64,000 nt of DNA from the NCBI GenBank assembly GCA_965234325.1, contig OZ248407.1, positions 1,798,001 through 1,862,000 of the forward strand, in the 5' to 3' direction. The position numbers were made by a program, and so were the translations under genes. This document shows positions 17,886 to 26,102 of the stretch, in pieces; the first letter of the stretch is position 1; each line of letters starts with the position of its first letter. This DNA is from Limnohabitans kasalickyi (GTDB taxonomy: Bacteria; Pseudomonadota; Gammaproteobacteria; Burkholderiales; Burkholderiaceae_C). The notes under the pieces were generated by a model. That model ran no database searches. It was not told the DNA's origin and was given only the letters and a program-made list of their open reading frames with translations.

Positions 17886-18893
17886 TCATCCTAAAAAATT
17901 TTGCGCCAAGGATACATAAATCGGAATGCCAAACAAAATATTCAAGGGAAAGGTCACGCCAAGACTCAAGCCAAAGTACAAGGACGGGTTGGATTCAGGC
18001 AGTGCATATTTCAAAACAGCAGGCACCGCAATGTAAGAGGCACTGGCCGCCAAGACCATCAACAAGGCGCCGTCACCCACAGGAAGGCGCAATAAGACAG
18101 CCAGCCCCAAGGCCAAGCTGGCATGGGTCAAAGGACCCAACACGGCGTAGGCCATCAACACAGGTGAACGATCGCTCGCCTTGGGCAAATTGCGCGCGGC
18201 CATCAAACCCATGTCGAGCAAAAAGAACGACAGCATGCCCTTGAACAGATCGCCTGAGAAAGGCTGCATGGCAGCCTTGCCCGCTTCACCCGTGAGCAAG
18301 CCCACCAGCATCGCACCCAAAAGCAGCAACTGGGCGCCGTCGGTGAAGGACTCGTGCAAGATCTTGCCCACCTTCATACTGGGCAGCGCGGATGAAGCCT
18401 GTGGCGCAACAGCGCTGCCACCCAAGGGCAGCCAAGCATGGCCCTTGTTTTGCCGCAACACATTGGCAAACACCACCGCCATGATGATGGCCGGAGACTC
18501 CATCAAAGCCATCGCTGCCGCCATGTGTCCGCCATAGGACACCCCTGAATTTTCTAAATATTGAACGGCCGTCACAAACGTCACCGCACTCACAGACCCG
18601 TACGTGGCAGCGACCGCCGCAGCATCAAACCCTGAAACGAAACGGCGTAAAAACCAGTACCCCATCAGTGGAATGCAGATGGCAAGCGCGACGGCCGCCG
18701 CCAAACTGATGCCAACTTGAGCCGTCAGGCCTGAATGTGACAGCGCAAATCCACCTTTCAAACCCAGCGCCATGAGCAGGTACAAAGACAGAAAACGGGA
18801 AATAGCAGGCGGAATTTCAAGATTAGACCGGACAGCCCCGGCTAGGACCCCGACGATAAAAAACAAGATGGCAGGGTCGAGAAGATTGTGCAT
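17886..18893 (-). CDS. sbtA: Sodium-dependent bicarbonate transport family permease (SbtA-like)
   Basis: Integral membrane protein of 335 residues with about ten predicted membrane helices in two inverted halves. LLDPAILFFIVGVLAGAVRS near residue 3 and the AVAATYGSVSAVTFV segment near 105 (substrate site) are typical of the SbtA family, which imports bicarbonate with sodium. Start taken at ATG 18893 with AAGGAA upstream. A regulatory SbtB (PII-like) gene is absent; the downstream neighbour is the Cys-rich unknown. A LysR regulator gene is divergent. Role in a heterotroph could be anaplerotic carbon supply or pH control; this is inference. Confidence 0.85.
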   Translation of the reverse strand: MHNLLDPAILFFIVGVLAGAVRSNLEIPPAISRFLSLYLLMALGLKGGFALSHSGLTAQVGISLAAAVALAICIPLMGYWFLRRFVSGFDAAAVAATYGSVSAVTFVTAVQYLENSGVSYGGHMAAAMALMESPAIIMAVVFANVLRQNKGHAWLPLGGSAVAPQASSALPSMKVGKILHESFTDGAQLLLLGAMLVGLLTGEAGKAAMQPFSGDLFKGMLSFFLLDMGLMAARNLPKASDRSPVLMAYAVLGPLTHASLALGLAVLLRLPVGDGALLMVLAASASYIAVPAVLKYALPESNPSLYFGLSLGVTFPLNILFGIPIYVSLAQNFLG

Positions 18894-18941
18894 GGTGGAT
18901 TCCTTTGCCGAAATCTTAAATTTCACGCACTGTTTTGTAAA

Positions 18942-18979
18942 ATTGATTCTTCAATACATCACTATAGATAAAAGTCTAT
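18942..18979. promoter_or_regulatory. Two inverted repeats between sbtA and the LysR gene
   Basis: ATTGA-N4-TCAAT at 18942-18955 and ATAGA-N6-TCTAT at 18964-18979 are perfect inverted repeats within the 84-bp divergent spacer. The second overlaps the LysR gene's start codon. Such interrupted dyads with T-N11-A character are the usual form of LysR operators, so they are likely sites for the adjacent regulator and its autorepression. Confidence 0.45.
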
Positions 18980-19874
18980 GCATTTAACGTTTCGCCAACT
19001 GCGACTTTTTCAAGCCTTGGCCGATAAAGGCAGTGTCAGCGCCGCTGCAAAAGCGGTGCATGTCACGCAGCCCACGGCATCCATGCAACTCAAAGAAATG
19101 AGCTTGGCCATAGGCCTGCCGCTTTACGAGGTCATTGGTAAAAAGATTTATCTGACCGAGACCGGCCTGTTACTGGCGGCCACCGCGCGAGAAATGGGTC
19201 AGACCTGGGAATCGTTTGAGCAAGGCGTCGATGCCATCAAGGGCATCACGCGAGGTCGACTGAAAATTTCTGTCGTCAGTACGGCCAAGTACTTCATGCC
19301 CAAACTGATGGGTTCTTTTTGCAAACGTCATCCGTCCATCGATGTCTCACTGGAAATCTTGAACCGTGATGGGGTATTGGAGCGTTTGCGTGACAACCGA
19401 GATGACCTCTACATCATGTCCATGCCGCCGAGTGACCTCACGCTGATCGACGAAATCGTGATGCCCAACCCGATCGTGATGATTGCGGCCTCTAAGGACC
19501 CACTGGTCAAACAAGCCAAAGTTTCGCTCGCCGAATTGTCAAAGCACAGATTCATTTTGCGTGAGAAGGGATCGGGCACCCGAATGGCTGGCGATGCGCA
19601 CTTTGCCAAAACAAAATTTCGCCCCAACATTCGCTTGGAGCTGGGGAGCAACGAGGCCATCAAAGAAGCTGTGGCTGGCGGCCTCGGCATTGGTGTGATC
19701 TCTCAACATGCTTTGCATGGGCATCAAAAAGAGCATGGTGCCAGCGTCATTCAGGTGCCGGGGTTTCCATTGCGCTCTTCATGGCATTTGGTACACCTCG
19801 CTGCAAAAAATCTTTCACCGGTCGCAGAGGCATTCAAACAACACATCTTGAACGACAAAAAACTAGGCCACTAA
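18978..19874 (+). CDS. LysR family regulator, CmpR/CbbR-like
   Basis: Transcription factor of 298 residues. Residues 3-62 form the LysR winged helix (FRQLRLFQALADKGSVSAAA and VTQPTASMQLKEM), followed by a periplasmic-binding-like effector domain starting near RGRLKISVVST (residue 92). The N-terminal LTFRQLRLFQAL form is that of the CbbR/CmpR group, which senses carbon status. It is divergent from the SbtA-like bicarbonate transporter and very likely controls it. The ATG lies within an inverted repeat, consistent with autoregulation. Confidence 0.88.
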   Translation: MHLTFRQLRLFQALADKGSVSAAAKAVHVTQPTASMQLKEMSLAIGLPLYEVIGKKIYLTETGLLLAATAREMGQTWESFEQGVDAIKGITRGRLKISVVSTAKYFMPKLMGSFCKRHPSIDVSLEILNRDGVLERLRDNRDDLYIMSMPPSDLTLIDEIVMPNPIVMIAASKDPLVKQAKVSLAELSKHRFILREKGSGTRMAGDAHFAKTKFRPNIRLELGSNEAIKEAVAGGLGIGVISQHALHGHQKEHGASVIQVPGFPLRSSWHLVHLAAKNLSPVAEAFKQHILNDKKLGH

Positions 19875-19883
19875 ACTCACGCC

Positions 19884-21134
19884 ATGAAATTGTTTGATGT
19901 GGTGATCGTGGGTGCCGGTGCTGCCGGTTTGTTTTGTGCAGGCGTGGCTGCGCAACAGGGCTTGCAAGTGCTGGTGCTCGACCACAGTGAAAAAGTGGCC
20001 GAAAAAATCCGCATCTCAGGCGGTGGCCGCAGCAATTTCACCAACCGCGAACTTGATGTACGGGCTCCGCATAAGCACTTTTTGGGCGATAACCCGCAGT
20101 TTTGTCGCAGCGCCCTCTCGCGCTACACGCCGCAAGACTTTGTGGCGCTCATGCAAAAACACAGCATCCCGTTTCACGAAAAGCACAAAGGCCAGCTGTT
20201 TTGCGACCGCTCCGCCGAAGACCTGATTCAAATGCTGCTGGCCGAATGCCATGGGTCCGCCAACGGCGGCAGCGTGACGCGCTGGCAGCCCTGCAGCTTG
20301 AAAGCCATTCGCTATTCAGATACTGCGCCCGAGGCCCAGCGCTACGAAGTGGACACGGACCAAGGCACCGTGCAAGCCGCCGCAGTGGTGGTGGCAACGG
20401 GCGGCTTGTCGATACCGAAAATTGGGGCGACTGACATCGGTTACCGACTGGCCAAGCAGTTTGACCTGCGTGTGGTCGAACCGCGACCCGGGCTTGTTCC
20501 ACTCACCTTTGACGACACAGCATGGGCGCCTTACGCCCAACTCTCAGGCCTCTCGTTGCCTGTTCGCATTGAGACTGGCACCAAGAAAACGCTTCAAAGT
20601 TTTGACGAAGATTTGCTCTTCACCCACCGCGGTTTGTCGGGCCCAGGCGTGCTCCAAATTTCTAGCTACTGGCAAGCCGGTACAGATTTACGCATCAACC
20701 TCGCACCCGAGGTTGATCTGCAAGAGGTGCTGATGACCGCCAAGCAGCAGTCTAAAAAGCTGATTGCCAATGAACTGAACACGTGGGTGCCTTCGCGCTT
20801 GGCCGACACCTGGGCCAGCCAAGACACCGCGTGGCAGCGTCCCGTGATTGAGGCCAGCGACAAAGCACTCAACCTCTTGGCACAACGTTTGAGCAGTTGG
20901 CCCCTCACCCCCACAGGCACCGAAGGTTACAAAAAAGCCGAAGTCACGGTGGGCGGCGTGAACACACGCGACTTGTCGCAACAGACCATGGAATCCAAGC
21001 AGCCCGGGCTGTATTTCATTGGCGAAGTGGTGGACATCACAGGCTGGCTGGGCGGCTATAACTTCCAATGGGCTTGGGCCAGCGCCCATGCCTGTGCAAA
21101 AGCCTTGGGCGAACGCGTCAAACCCGCTGGATAA
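19884..21134 (+). CDS. NAD(P)/FAD-dependent oxidoreductase, HI0933/BaiN family
   Basis: A 416-residue flavoprotein. N-terminal FAD dinucleotide fold (VVIVGAGAAGLFCAGVAAQQ), followed by SGGGRSNFTN near residue 48, which is diagnostic for the HI0933/YhiN/BaiN family. The C-terminal FAD contact region (GLYFIGEVVDITGWLGGYNFQWAWASA) is intact. Members oxidise or reduce unidentified substrates; BaiN relatives act on bile acids but this is unlikely here. It starts 9 bases after the LysR gene on the same strand. Confidence 0.9.
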   Translation: MKLFDVVIVGAGAAGLFCAGVAAQQGLQVLVLDHSEKVAEKIRISGGGRSNFTNRELDVRAPHKHFLGDNPQFCRSALSRYTPQDFVALMQKHSIPFHEKHKGQLFCDRSAEDLIQMLLAECHGSANGGSVTRWQPCSLKAIRYSDTAPEAQRYEVDTDQGTVQAAAVVVATGGLSIPKIGATDIGYRLAKQFDLRVVEPRPGLVPLTFDDTAWAPYAQLSGLSLPVRIETGTKKTLQSFDEDLLFTHRGLSGPGVLQISSYWQAGTDLRINLAPEVDLQEVLMTAKQQSKKLIANELNTWVPSRLADTWASQDTAWQRPVIEASDKALNLLAQRLSSWPLTPTGTEGYKKAEVTVGGVNTRDLSQQTMESKQPGLYFIGEVVDITGWLGGYNFQWAWASAHACAKALGERVKPAG

Positions 21135-21139
21135 GCCGC

Positions 21140-21145
21140 TATAAT
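21140..21145 (+). promoter_or_regulatory. -10 element of the rpsU promoter
   Basis: A perfect TATAAT sits about 125 bases before rpsU, just after the upstream gene's stop. The -35 region (around GTCAAA at 21117) is poor. The leader that follows contains a 7-bp hairpin. Confidence 0.5.
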
Positions 21146-21165
21146 TTATCTCTTTGCTGGCAAAC

Positions 21166-21196
21166 CCCCAACGGCCTGATCAACTTCATGTTGGGG
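21166..21196 (+). other. Hairpin in the rpsU leader
   Basis: CCCCAAC at 21166-21172 pairs perfectly with GTTGGGG at 21190-21196, with a 17-base loop. It falls in the transcribed leader of rpsU if the TATAAT at 21140 is used. It could be a regulatory or stabilising structure; no known ribosomal-protein leader motif is recognised. Confidence 0.35.
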
Positions 21197-21270
21197 AACA
21201 TCGCAGGCACGGCGCTTAGGCACGATCTTCCTAGGCACCCTCTGACTGCAAATAATTGGAAATTTTGGTA

Positions 21271-21483
21271 ATGACCACCATCCGTGTTAAAGAAAACGAA
21301 CCGTTTGACGTTGCTCTGCGTCGCTTCAAGCGCACCATTGAAAAATTGGGTCTTTTGACCGACTTGCGCGCTCGCGAGTTCTACGAGAAGCCAACGGCTG
21401 AACGTAAGCGTAAAAAAGCAGCTGCCGTGAAACGCAACTACAAGCGCATCCGCAGCATGCAGTTGCCCAAGAAGCTGTACTAA
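21271..21483 (+). CDS. rpsU: 30S ribosomal protein S21
   Basis: Small-subunit ribosomal protein of 70 residues, the normal length, needed for initiation on natural mRNAs. TTIRVKENEPFDVALRRFKR at the N-terminus and the very basic middle (KRKKAAAVKRNYKR) identify it. Start at ATG 21271. It has its own -10 box and leader and ends before a strong terminator, so it is mostly a single-gene unit; the yqeY-like gene follows, as in many proteobacteria where rpsU precedes yqeY and dnaG. Confidence 0.97.
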   Translation: MTTIRVKENEPFDVALRRFKRTIEKLGLLTDLRAREFYEKPTAERKRKKAAAVKRNYKRIRSMQLPKKLY

Positions 21484-21524
21484 CCAGCTTCTTCCTGATC
21501 TGGGTTGCAAAACCTAATCAGACG

Positions 21525-21557
21525 CTCGCATGGGGACGCTCATGCGAGTTTTTTTTT
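21525..21557 (+). terminator. Rho-independent terminator of rpsU
   Basis: Perfect 8-bp stem CTCGCATG/CATGCGAG with an 8-base loop, followed directly by nine T residues. It lies 42 bases after the rpsU stop and before the YqeY-like gene. Confidence 0.9.
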
Positions 21558-21597
21558 GCCTCATCACACTTCCCACCTTTCGCCAACGGAGCCGACC

Positions 21598-22044
21598 ATG
21601 AGCCTCAAAGCACAAATCACCGAAGACATGAAAACCGCCATGCGCGCCAAAGACAGCGTGCGCTTGGGCACCATCCGCTTGCTGCAAGCTGCGATGAAAC
21701 AAAAAGAAGTGGATGAGCGCGTGGAACTGGACGACGCCATGGTGATCGCCATCGTCGACAAACTGATCAAACAGCGCAAAGACTCGGTTGCCGCTTACCT
21801 GAGCGCGCAACGCCAAGACTTGGCTGACGTGGAAAGCGCTGAAATGAAAGTGTTGGAGGTGTACTTGCCCCAACGCCTGAGCGCCGACGAAATCACAGCT
21901 GCCGTGAAAGCCATCGTGGCTGAAGTCGGTGCCGCTGGTCCTGGCGACATGGGCAAAGTCATGGGCGCGGTGAAAGCGCAATTGGCTGGCAAGGCCGACA
22001 TGGGCTTGGTGTCTGCGGCCGTAAAAGCAGCATTAGCGGGCTAA
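21598..22044 (+). CDS. GatB/YqeY domain-containing protein
   Basis: A 148-residue protein consisting only of the YqeY domain, the helical module also found at the C-terminus of GatB amidotransferase subunits. MSLKAQITEDMKTAMRAKDS is the family's usual N-terminus, and GPGDMGKVMGAV near residue 120 is the conserved GXXDMGKVM turn. Function is unclear; tRNA binding is suggested by the GatB relation. It sits behind rpsU, separated by a terminator, and ends before a bidirectional terminator. Confidence 0.92.
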   Translation: MSLKAQITEDMKTAMRAKDSVRLGTIRLLQAAMKQKEVDERVELDDAMVIAIVDKLIKQRKDSVAAYLSAQRQDLADVESAEMKVLEVYLPQRLSADEITAAVKAIVAEVGAAGPGDMGKVMGAVKAQLAGKADMGLVSAAVKAALAG

Positions 22045-22068
22045 AAACGCACGCCATCCCATAAAAAA

Positions 22069-22092
22069 ACGGGCCCTAGAAGGCCCGTTTTG
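22069..22092. terminator. Bidirectional terminator between the YqeY gene and pmbA
   Basis: Stem ACGGGCC/GGCCCGT with loop CTAGAA, flanked by AAAAAA on the left and TTTT on the right. It serves both convergent genes. Confidence 0.85.
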
Positions 22093-22109
22093 CTTGCACG
22101 TTGGACGTT

Positions 22110-23498
22110 TTAACTGCCTGCCACCTTCATGCGGTTGATCAACACGGAGCCAATCGTTTTGGCGCCCATGTTGTAGGCGTCAGCGCCAATCGCGTCGATG
22201 CCTTGGAACATGTCTTTCATGTTGCCCGCAATGGTGATTTCTTGGACGGGGAAAGCAATCTGGCCGTTCTCCACCCAAAAACCGCTGGCACCGCGCGAGT
22301 AATCGCCGGTCACGTAGTTCACGCCTTGGCCCATCAGCTCAATCACGAATAGGCCTGTGCCGAGCTTTTTCAACATGGCGTCTAAGTCGTCGCTGCTTTG
22401 GGTCAAACGCGAGCGCATCACCAAGTTGTGCGAGCCACCGGCATTGCCCGTCGTGGGCATACCCAGTTTGCGGGCTGAGTAGGTGCTCAAGAAGTAGCCT
22501 TCCACACGACCGCCTTTGACCACGCTGCGCGCGCGGGTGGTCACGCCTTCGTCGTCGAACGGCGAGCTGCCTTTGCCGCGCAAGATGAACGGGTCTTCCG
22601 AAATGTCGATGTGCTTAGGGAACACCTTTTTGCCCAAGGAGTCCAGCAAAAACGTACTCTTGCGGTACAGAGATCCGCCGCTGACGGCCTGCACAAACCC
22701 ACCCAACAAGCCTGCAGCCACGGGGGCTTCAAACAGCACAGGGCATTCGGTGGTGGCGATTTTCCGAGACTTCAAACGGCTCAAGGCGCGCTCTGCCGCG
22801 TAGCGCCCCACCGCTTCGGGCGAGGCCAAATCTTCGGCAGAACGCATGGAGCTGTACCACGAGTCGCGCTGCATGTTGTTACCTTTGCCAGCAATCGGAG
22901 CGACCGAAAAGCCTTGGCGCGAACTGGCGTAGCCGCCACGAAAACCGTGCGTGTGTGCGCTGAAAAAGTGACTTTGCTGGGCAGACACCCCAGCACCTTC
23001 GCTGTTTGTGATGCGCTTGCTGGTGCGCAAAGCCGCCTCTTCGCAACGCAAAGCCAACACCGCCGCTTCTTCGCTGGTGATGGCCCAAGGGTGAAACAAA
23101 TCCAAATCGCGGTGCGTTTTGGCGATGTCTTTTTCGTCAGGCAAACCTGCAGTCGGGTCTTCTGCCGTGAACCGGGCGATGTCGTAGGCCGCCTGCACGG
23201 TACGTTCAACCGCAGCCCCTGAAAAATCAGAGGTGCTGGCGTTGCCACGGCGGTTGCCCAAATACACGGTCACGCCCAACGACTTGTCGCGGTTGCGTTC
23301 CACATTTTCTAACTCGCCCTTGCGCACAGACACGCTCAAACCGCAGCCTTCAGAGGCCTCAGCCCCCACATCGGTGGCGCCTAATTTTTTGGCGTGTGCG
23401 ATGGCGTGATCCACCAGCGCTTCGAATTGCTCGCGGCTGTGGCTGAAGCCTTGCGCAGGCGAATGGAGTGGGGCTTGGTTTTTGGAGGCTTTGGTCAT
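22110..23498 (-). CDS. pmbA: Metalloprotease PmbA (TldE)
   Basis: One subunit of the TldD/TldE heterodimeric metalloprotease, which degrades unfolded peptides and matures microcin-type peptides in enterobacteria. The 462-residue length is normal. Characteristic regions are the N-terminal AEASEGCGLSVSVRKGELEN, the NRRGNASTSD turn near 85 and FWVENGQIAFPVQEITIAGN at the C-terminus. The catalytic zinc site belongs to TldD, which is not in the window. It is divergent from darP with a 76-base spacer. Confidence 0.94.
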   Translation of the reverse strand: MTKASKNQAPLHSPAQGFSHSREQFEALVDHAIAHAKKLGATDVGAEASEGCGLSVSVRKGELENVERNRDKSLGVTVYLGNRRGNASTSDFSGAAVERTVQAAYDIARFTAEDPTAGLPDEKDIAKTHRDLDLFHPWAITSEEAAVLALRCEEAALRTSKRITNSEGAGVSAQQSHFFSAHTHGFRGGYASSRQGFSVAPIAGKGNNMQRDSWYSSMRSAEDLASPEAVGRYAAERALSRLKSRKIATTECPVLFEAPVAAGLLGGFVQAVSGGSLYRKSTFLLDSLGKKVFPKHIDISEDPFILRGKGSSPFDDEGVTTRARSVVKGGRVEGYFLSTYSARKLGMPTTGNAGGSHNLVMRSRLTQSSDDLDAMLKKLGTGLFVIELMGQGVNYVTGDYSRGASGFWVENGQIAFPVQEITIAGNMKDMFQGIDAIGADAYNMGAKTIGSVLINRMKVAGS

Positions 23499-23574
23499 AT
23501 CGGCGGCTATGATACTTGTCAGTGCGTTGGCCTCCGTTTTGGAGGGCGAAACAGCCGATATTTACCTCCCCCCT

Positions 23575-24249
23575 ATGTCACGTAAACCCAAAAAAGGTTA
23601 TTTCGTCCGCGGCCAATTTGTGGCCGAAGGCAGCGAACTCGACCTCGAACTCAAAGCCGAACTCAAAGGCACCGACGGCGCCAGCCGCACCGACCGCAAA
23701 AAAGACAGTGACGATCGCCAAGACCTAGGCGTGGACATGCTGACGCTTCGAAACGATTTGGCGCAGCGTCTGAACCTCCAAGGCCACGTCACCGACCAAC
23801 TGCGCGAGGCCTTGGCCGAAGCCCGCCGCATCACGAACTTTGAAGGCAAGCGCCGTCAAATGCAGTACGTGGGCAAACTCATGCGCAAGCTGAGCGAAGA
23901 ATCGATTGCAGCCGTCAAAGACGCGCTCAACGAACAACGCATGGGCAGCACCCGCGACACCTTGGCACTGCATTTGGCCGAGCACTGGCGCGACCGTTTG
24001 ATCGCCGACGACACCGCCGTCCAAGAATGGATGAACGAACACCCCAGCACCGACAGCCAGCAACTGCGCGCCTTGGTGCGCCAAGCCCGCAAGGACGACA
24101 CCACCTCCAAAGCCGATGTGGCCAAGGGTTTGTTGCCCCGTCAAGGTCGTGCGTTCCGTGATATTTTTCAACTCATCAAAGAACAGATGAATTTGGCGGA
24201 CGATGCCGCCCACACGCCCGAAGAAGACGACGGAGAGTACAAGCCATGA
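23575..24249 (+). CDS. darP: Dual-action ribosomal maturation protein DarP (YjgA)
   Basis: Late 50S assembly factor. The 224-residue highly charged helical protein begins with SRKPKKGYFVRGQFVAEGSE and includes the domain with QMQYVGKLMRKLSEESIAAV near 100, which is typical of YjgA. Start at ATG 23575; the frame is open upstream but the residues there overlap the pmbA promoter and lack similarity to the family. It is divergent from pmbA, a gene pairing that is also found in E. coli and many other proteobacteria. It overlaps mogA by four bases (ATGA). Confidence 0.92.
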   Translation: MSRKPKKGYFVRGQFVAEGSELDLELKAELKGTDGASRTDRKKDSDDRQDLGVDMLTLRNDLAQRLNLQGHVTDQLREALAEARRITNFEGKRRQMQYVGKLMRKLSEESIAAVKDALNEQRMGSTRDTLALHLAEHWRDRLIADDTAVQEWMNEHPSTDSQQLRALVRQARKDDTTSKADVAKGLLPRQGRAFRDIFQLIKEQMNLADDAAHTPEEDDGEYKP

Positions 24250-24863
24250 GCGAGATATCTTTGCCAACACCAGACGCACGTTGCGACACCATTCGCGTGG
24301 GCGTCGTCTCCATCAGCGACCGCGCCTCAAGCGGCACCTACGAAGACAAGGGCTTGCCTGCGCTGCGCGACTGGTTGGGCCAAGCCCTGCTCAACCCCAT
24401 CGAGTACCAAGCCCGCTTGATCCCCGATGACCAGGCCACCATCAGCCAAACGCTGATTGAATTGGTCGATGCGGGTTGCGCCTTGGTGCTGACCACAGGC
24501 GGCACAGGCCCTGCTCTGCGCGATGTCACGCCAGAAGCAACCTTGGCCGTGGCCGACAAAGAGATGCCCGGTTTTGGCGAGCAAATGCGCCAAATCAGTC
24601 TGCGGTTTGTGCCGACCGCTATTTTGTCGCGCCAAGTGGCAGTGATTCGCGGTCAAAGCTTGATCATCAACTTACCCGGCCAGCCCAAGTCGATTCAAGA
24701 AACCTTGGGCGGCTTAAAAGATCCACAAGGCCAACAACTGGTGGACGGCATTTTTGCCGCGGTGCCTTATTGCATCGATTTGATCGGAGGTCCCTACATG
24801 GAAACGCGTGATGCGTTTTGCAAAGGCTGGCGACCCAAAACGGCTGTGCGACCCGCGCGCTGA
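24246..24863 (+). CDS. mogA: Molybdopterin adenylyltransferase
   Basis: Adenylates molybdopterin before molybdenum insertion; needed for the nasA nitrate reductase among others. The 205-residue protein has VGVVSISDRASSGTYEDKG near residue 18, the TTGGTGPALRDVTPEAT MPT-binding loop near 82 and LPGQPKSIQETL near 140, all standard MogA motifs. It is translationally coupled to darP. Confidence 0.94.
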   Translation: MSEISLPTPDARCDTIRVGVVSISDRASSGTYEDKGLPALRDWLGQALLNPIEYQARLIPDDQATISQTLIELVDAGCALVLTTGGTGPALRDVTPEATLAVADKEMPGFGEQMRQISLRFVPTAILSRQVAVIRGQSLIINLPGQPKSIQETLGGLKDPQGQQLVDGIFAAVPYCIDLIGGPYMETRDAFCKGWRPKTAVRPAR

Positions 24864-24871
24864 GCCACGTT

Positions 24872-25297
24872 TCAGCGCTTGACGGGTTTCCCTTTGGCTT
24901 TGGCTTTAGTCTTGCCATCAGGCGTGGGGTTGGCACTGCGCGCACGCGGTTTCTCTTCGGACATGTCGAAGAAGATTTCATCGAAGAAAAGCTGAATGCG
25001 CGGCGAGTCGCTGCCCTGTCGTTTCAAATGCGGCTCAAAGCACAAGACGTTGAACACATAGCTGTTCATCGCATCAACAAACTTGGTGAAGTGCGGCACC
25101 TCCACCGAGTCGATCGGGTCGATGGCCAAGTACCAAGGCTGTGCGTGACCGGCCTCGATACGCATCGTGATGGCGCACTTCACTTCACTGAAAAACAAAC
25201 CGTACTGCTCAATGTTCATGCTCATCTCGCCGACAAAGCTACCTTCGTCGTTCAGCACAGCAGAAATTTCGGTGGGATAAAGGGTTAAAAAATTCAT
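24872..25297 (-). CDS. Conserved hypothetical protein, 141 residues
   Basis: Not recognised. The first 115 residues look like a compact alpha/beta domain without signal peptide or membrane segment (NFLTLYPTEISAVLNDEGSF at the start); the last 25 are a disordered Lys/Ala/Pro tail (KTKAKAKGKPVKR). The start ATG at 25297 overlaps the cysE stop (TGATG), so it is translated directly after cysE. GTG at 25300 is an alternative start. The convergent mogA gene ends 8 bases away. No motif that suggests an activity was seen. Confidence 0.7.
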   Translation of the reverse strand: MNFLTLYPTEISAVLNDEGSFVGEMSMNIEQYGLFFSEVKCAITMRIEAGHAQPWYLAIDPIDSVEVPHFTKFVDAMNSYVFNVLCFEPHLKRQGSDSPRIQLFFDEIFFDMSEEKPRARSANPTPDGKTKAKAKGKPVKR

Positions 25298-26070
25298 CAC
25301 TCTTCAAGCAACTGGTTGATACGCGCCGCTTCGAATTGTTCTTTTCGCGCTGCATCGTTGGGCACGCGAACGGGCAGGGCTTGACCGCTAGACAATTGCT
25401 CAATGGCCTGCCAAAGCAAGGCAATTTGGTGCTCTTGCGTGGCAGCGTTGTCAATCAAGCCACGCATGGCTTGGCTGACGGGATCGTCGTTTTGGGTGAC
25501 ACCGTAAGCTGAAAAGCCCATTTTGGACGCGGTTTCTTCACGTTTGGCATCAGTCTCAGCGTGAATGATGCGCGCGGGGTTACCCACCGCTGTAGCACCC
25601 GCAGGCACAGGTTTGGTCACCACCGCGTTGCTACCCACCTTGGCACCATCGCCGACGGTGAAGCCCCCCAGCACCTTGGCGCCTGCACCAATGACGACGT
25701 CTTTGCCCAAGGTCGGGTGACGTTTCGCGCCTTTGTACAGGGACGTACCGCCCAAGGTCACACCTTGGTAAATCGTGCAACCGTCGCCAATTTCTGCCGT
25801 CTCACCCACGACCACGCCCATGGCATGGTCAAAAAACACACGTTCACCAATCTTGGCGGCTGGGTGGATTTCAATGCCAGTGAGCCCACGCGAGATGTGA
25901 GAAATAAAACGACCCAGCCATTTCAAACCCAGCGTCCAACAGCCATGTGCCAAGCGATGCAGCACCACCGCGTGCAAACCGGGGTAGCAGGTCAAGACTT
26001 CCCAGCGGCTGCGAGCGGCGGGGTCACGGTCCAAAATGCATTGAACGTCTGAGCGGATGCGAGAAAACAT
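25297..26070 (-). CDS. cysE: Serine O-acetyltransferase
   Basis: Makes O-acetylserine from serine and acetyl-CoA, the committed step of cysteine synthesis, in the cytosol. 257 residues; left-handed beta-helix hexapeptide repeats begin near residue 65, with HPAAKIGERVFFDHAMGVVVG (His of the catalytic pair in FDHAMG) and YQGVTLGGT near 105. The C-terminal extension after about 185 is longer than in E. coli CysE and carries no clear motif. It follows trmJ on the minus strand and overlaps the downstream hypothetical gene. Confidence 0.95.
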   Translation of the reverse strand: MFSRIRSDVQCILDRDPAARSRWEVLTCYPGLHAVVLHRLAHGCWTLGLKWLGRFISHISRGLTGIEIHPAAKIGERVFFDHAMGVVVGETAEIGDGCTIYQGVTLGGTSLYKGAKRHPTLGKDVVIGAGAKVLGGFTVGDGAKVGSNAVVTKPVPAGATAVGNPARIIHAETDAKREETASKMGFSAYGVTQNDDPVSQAMRGLIDNAATQEHQIALLWQAIEQLSSGQALPVRVPNDAARKEQFEAARINQLLEE

Positions 26071-26102
26071 ACGTGAATTATCGTTGTCTGAACAGCGTGG
26101 TT

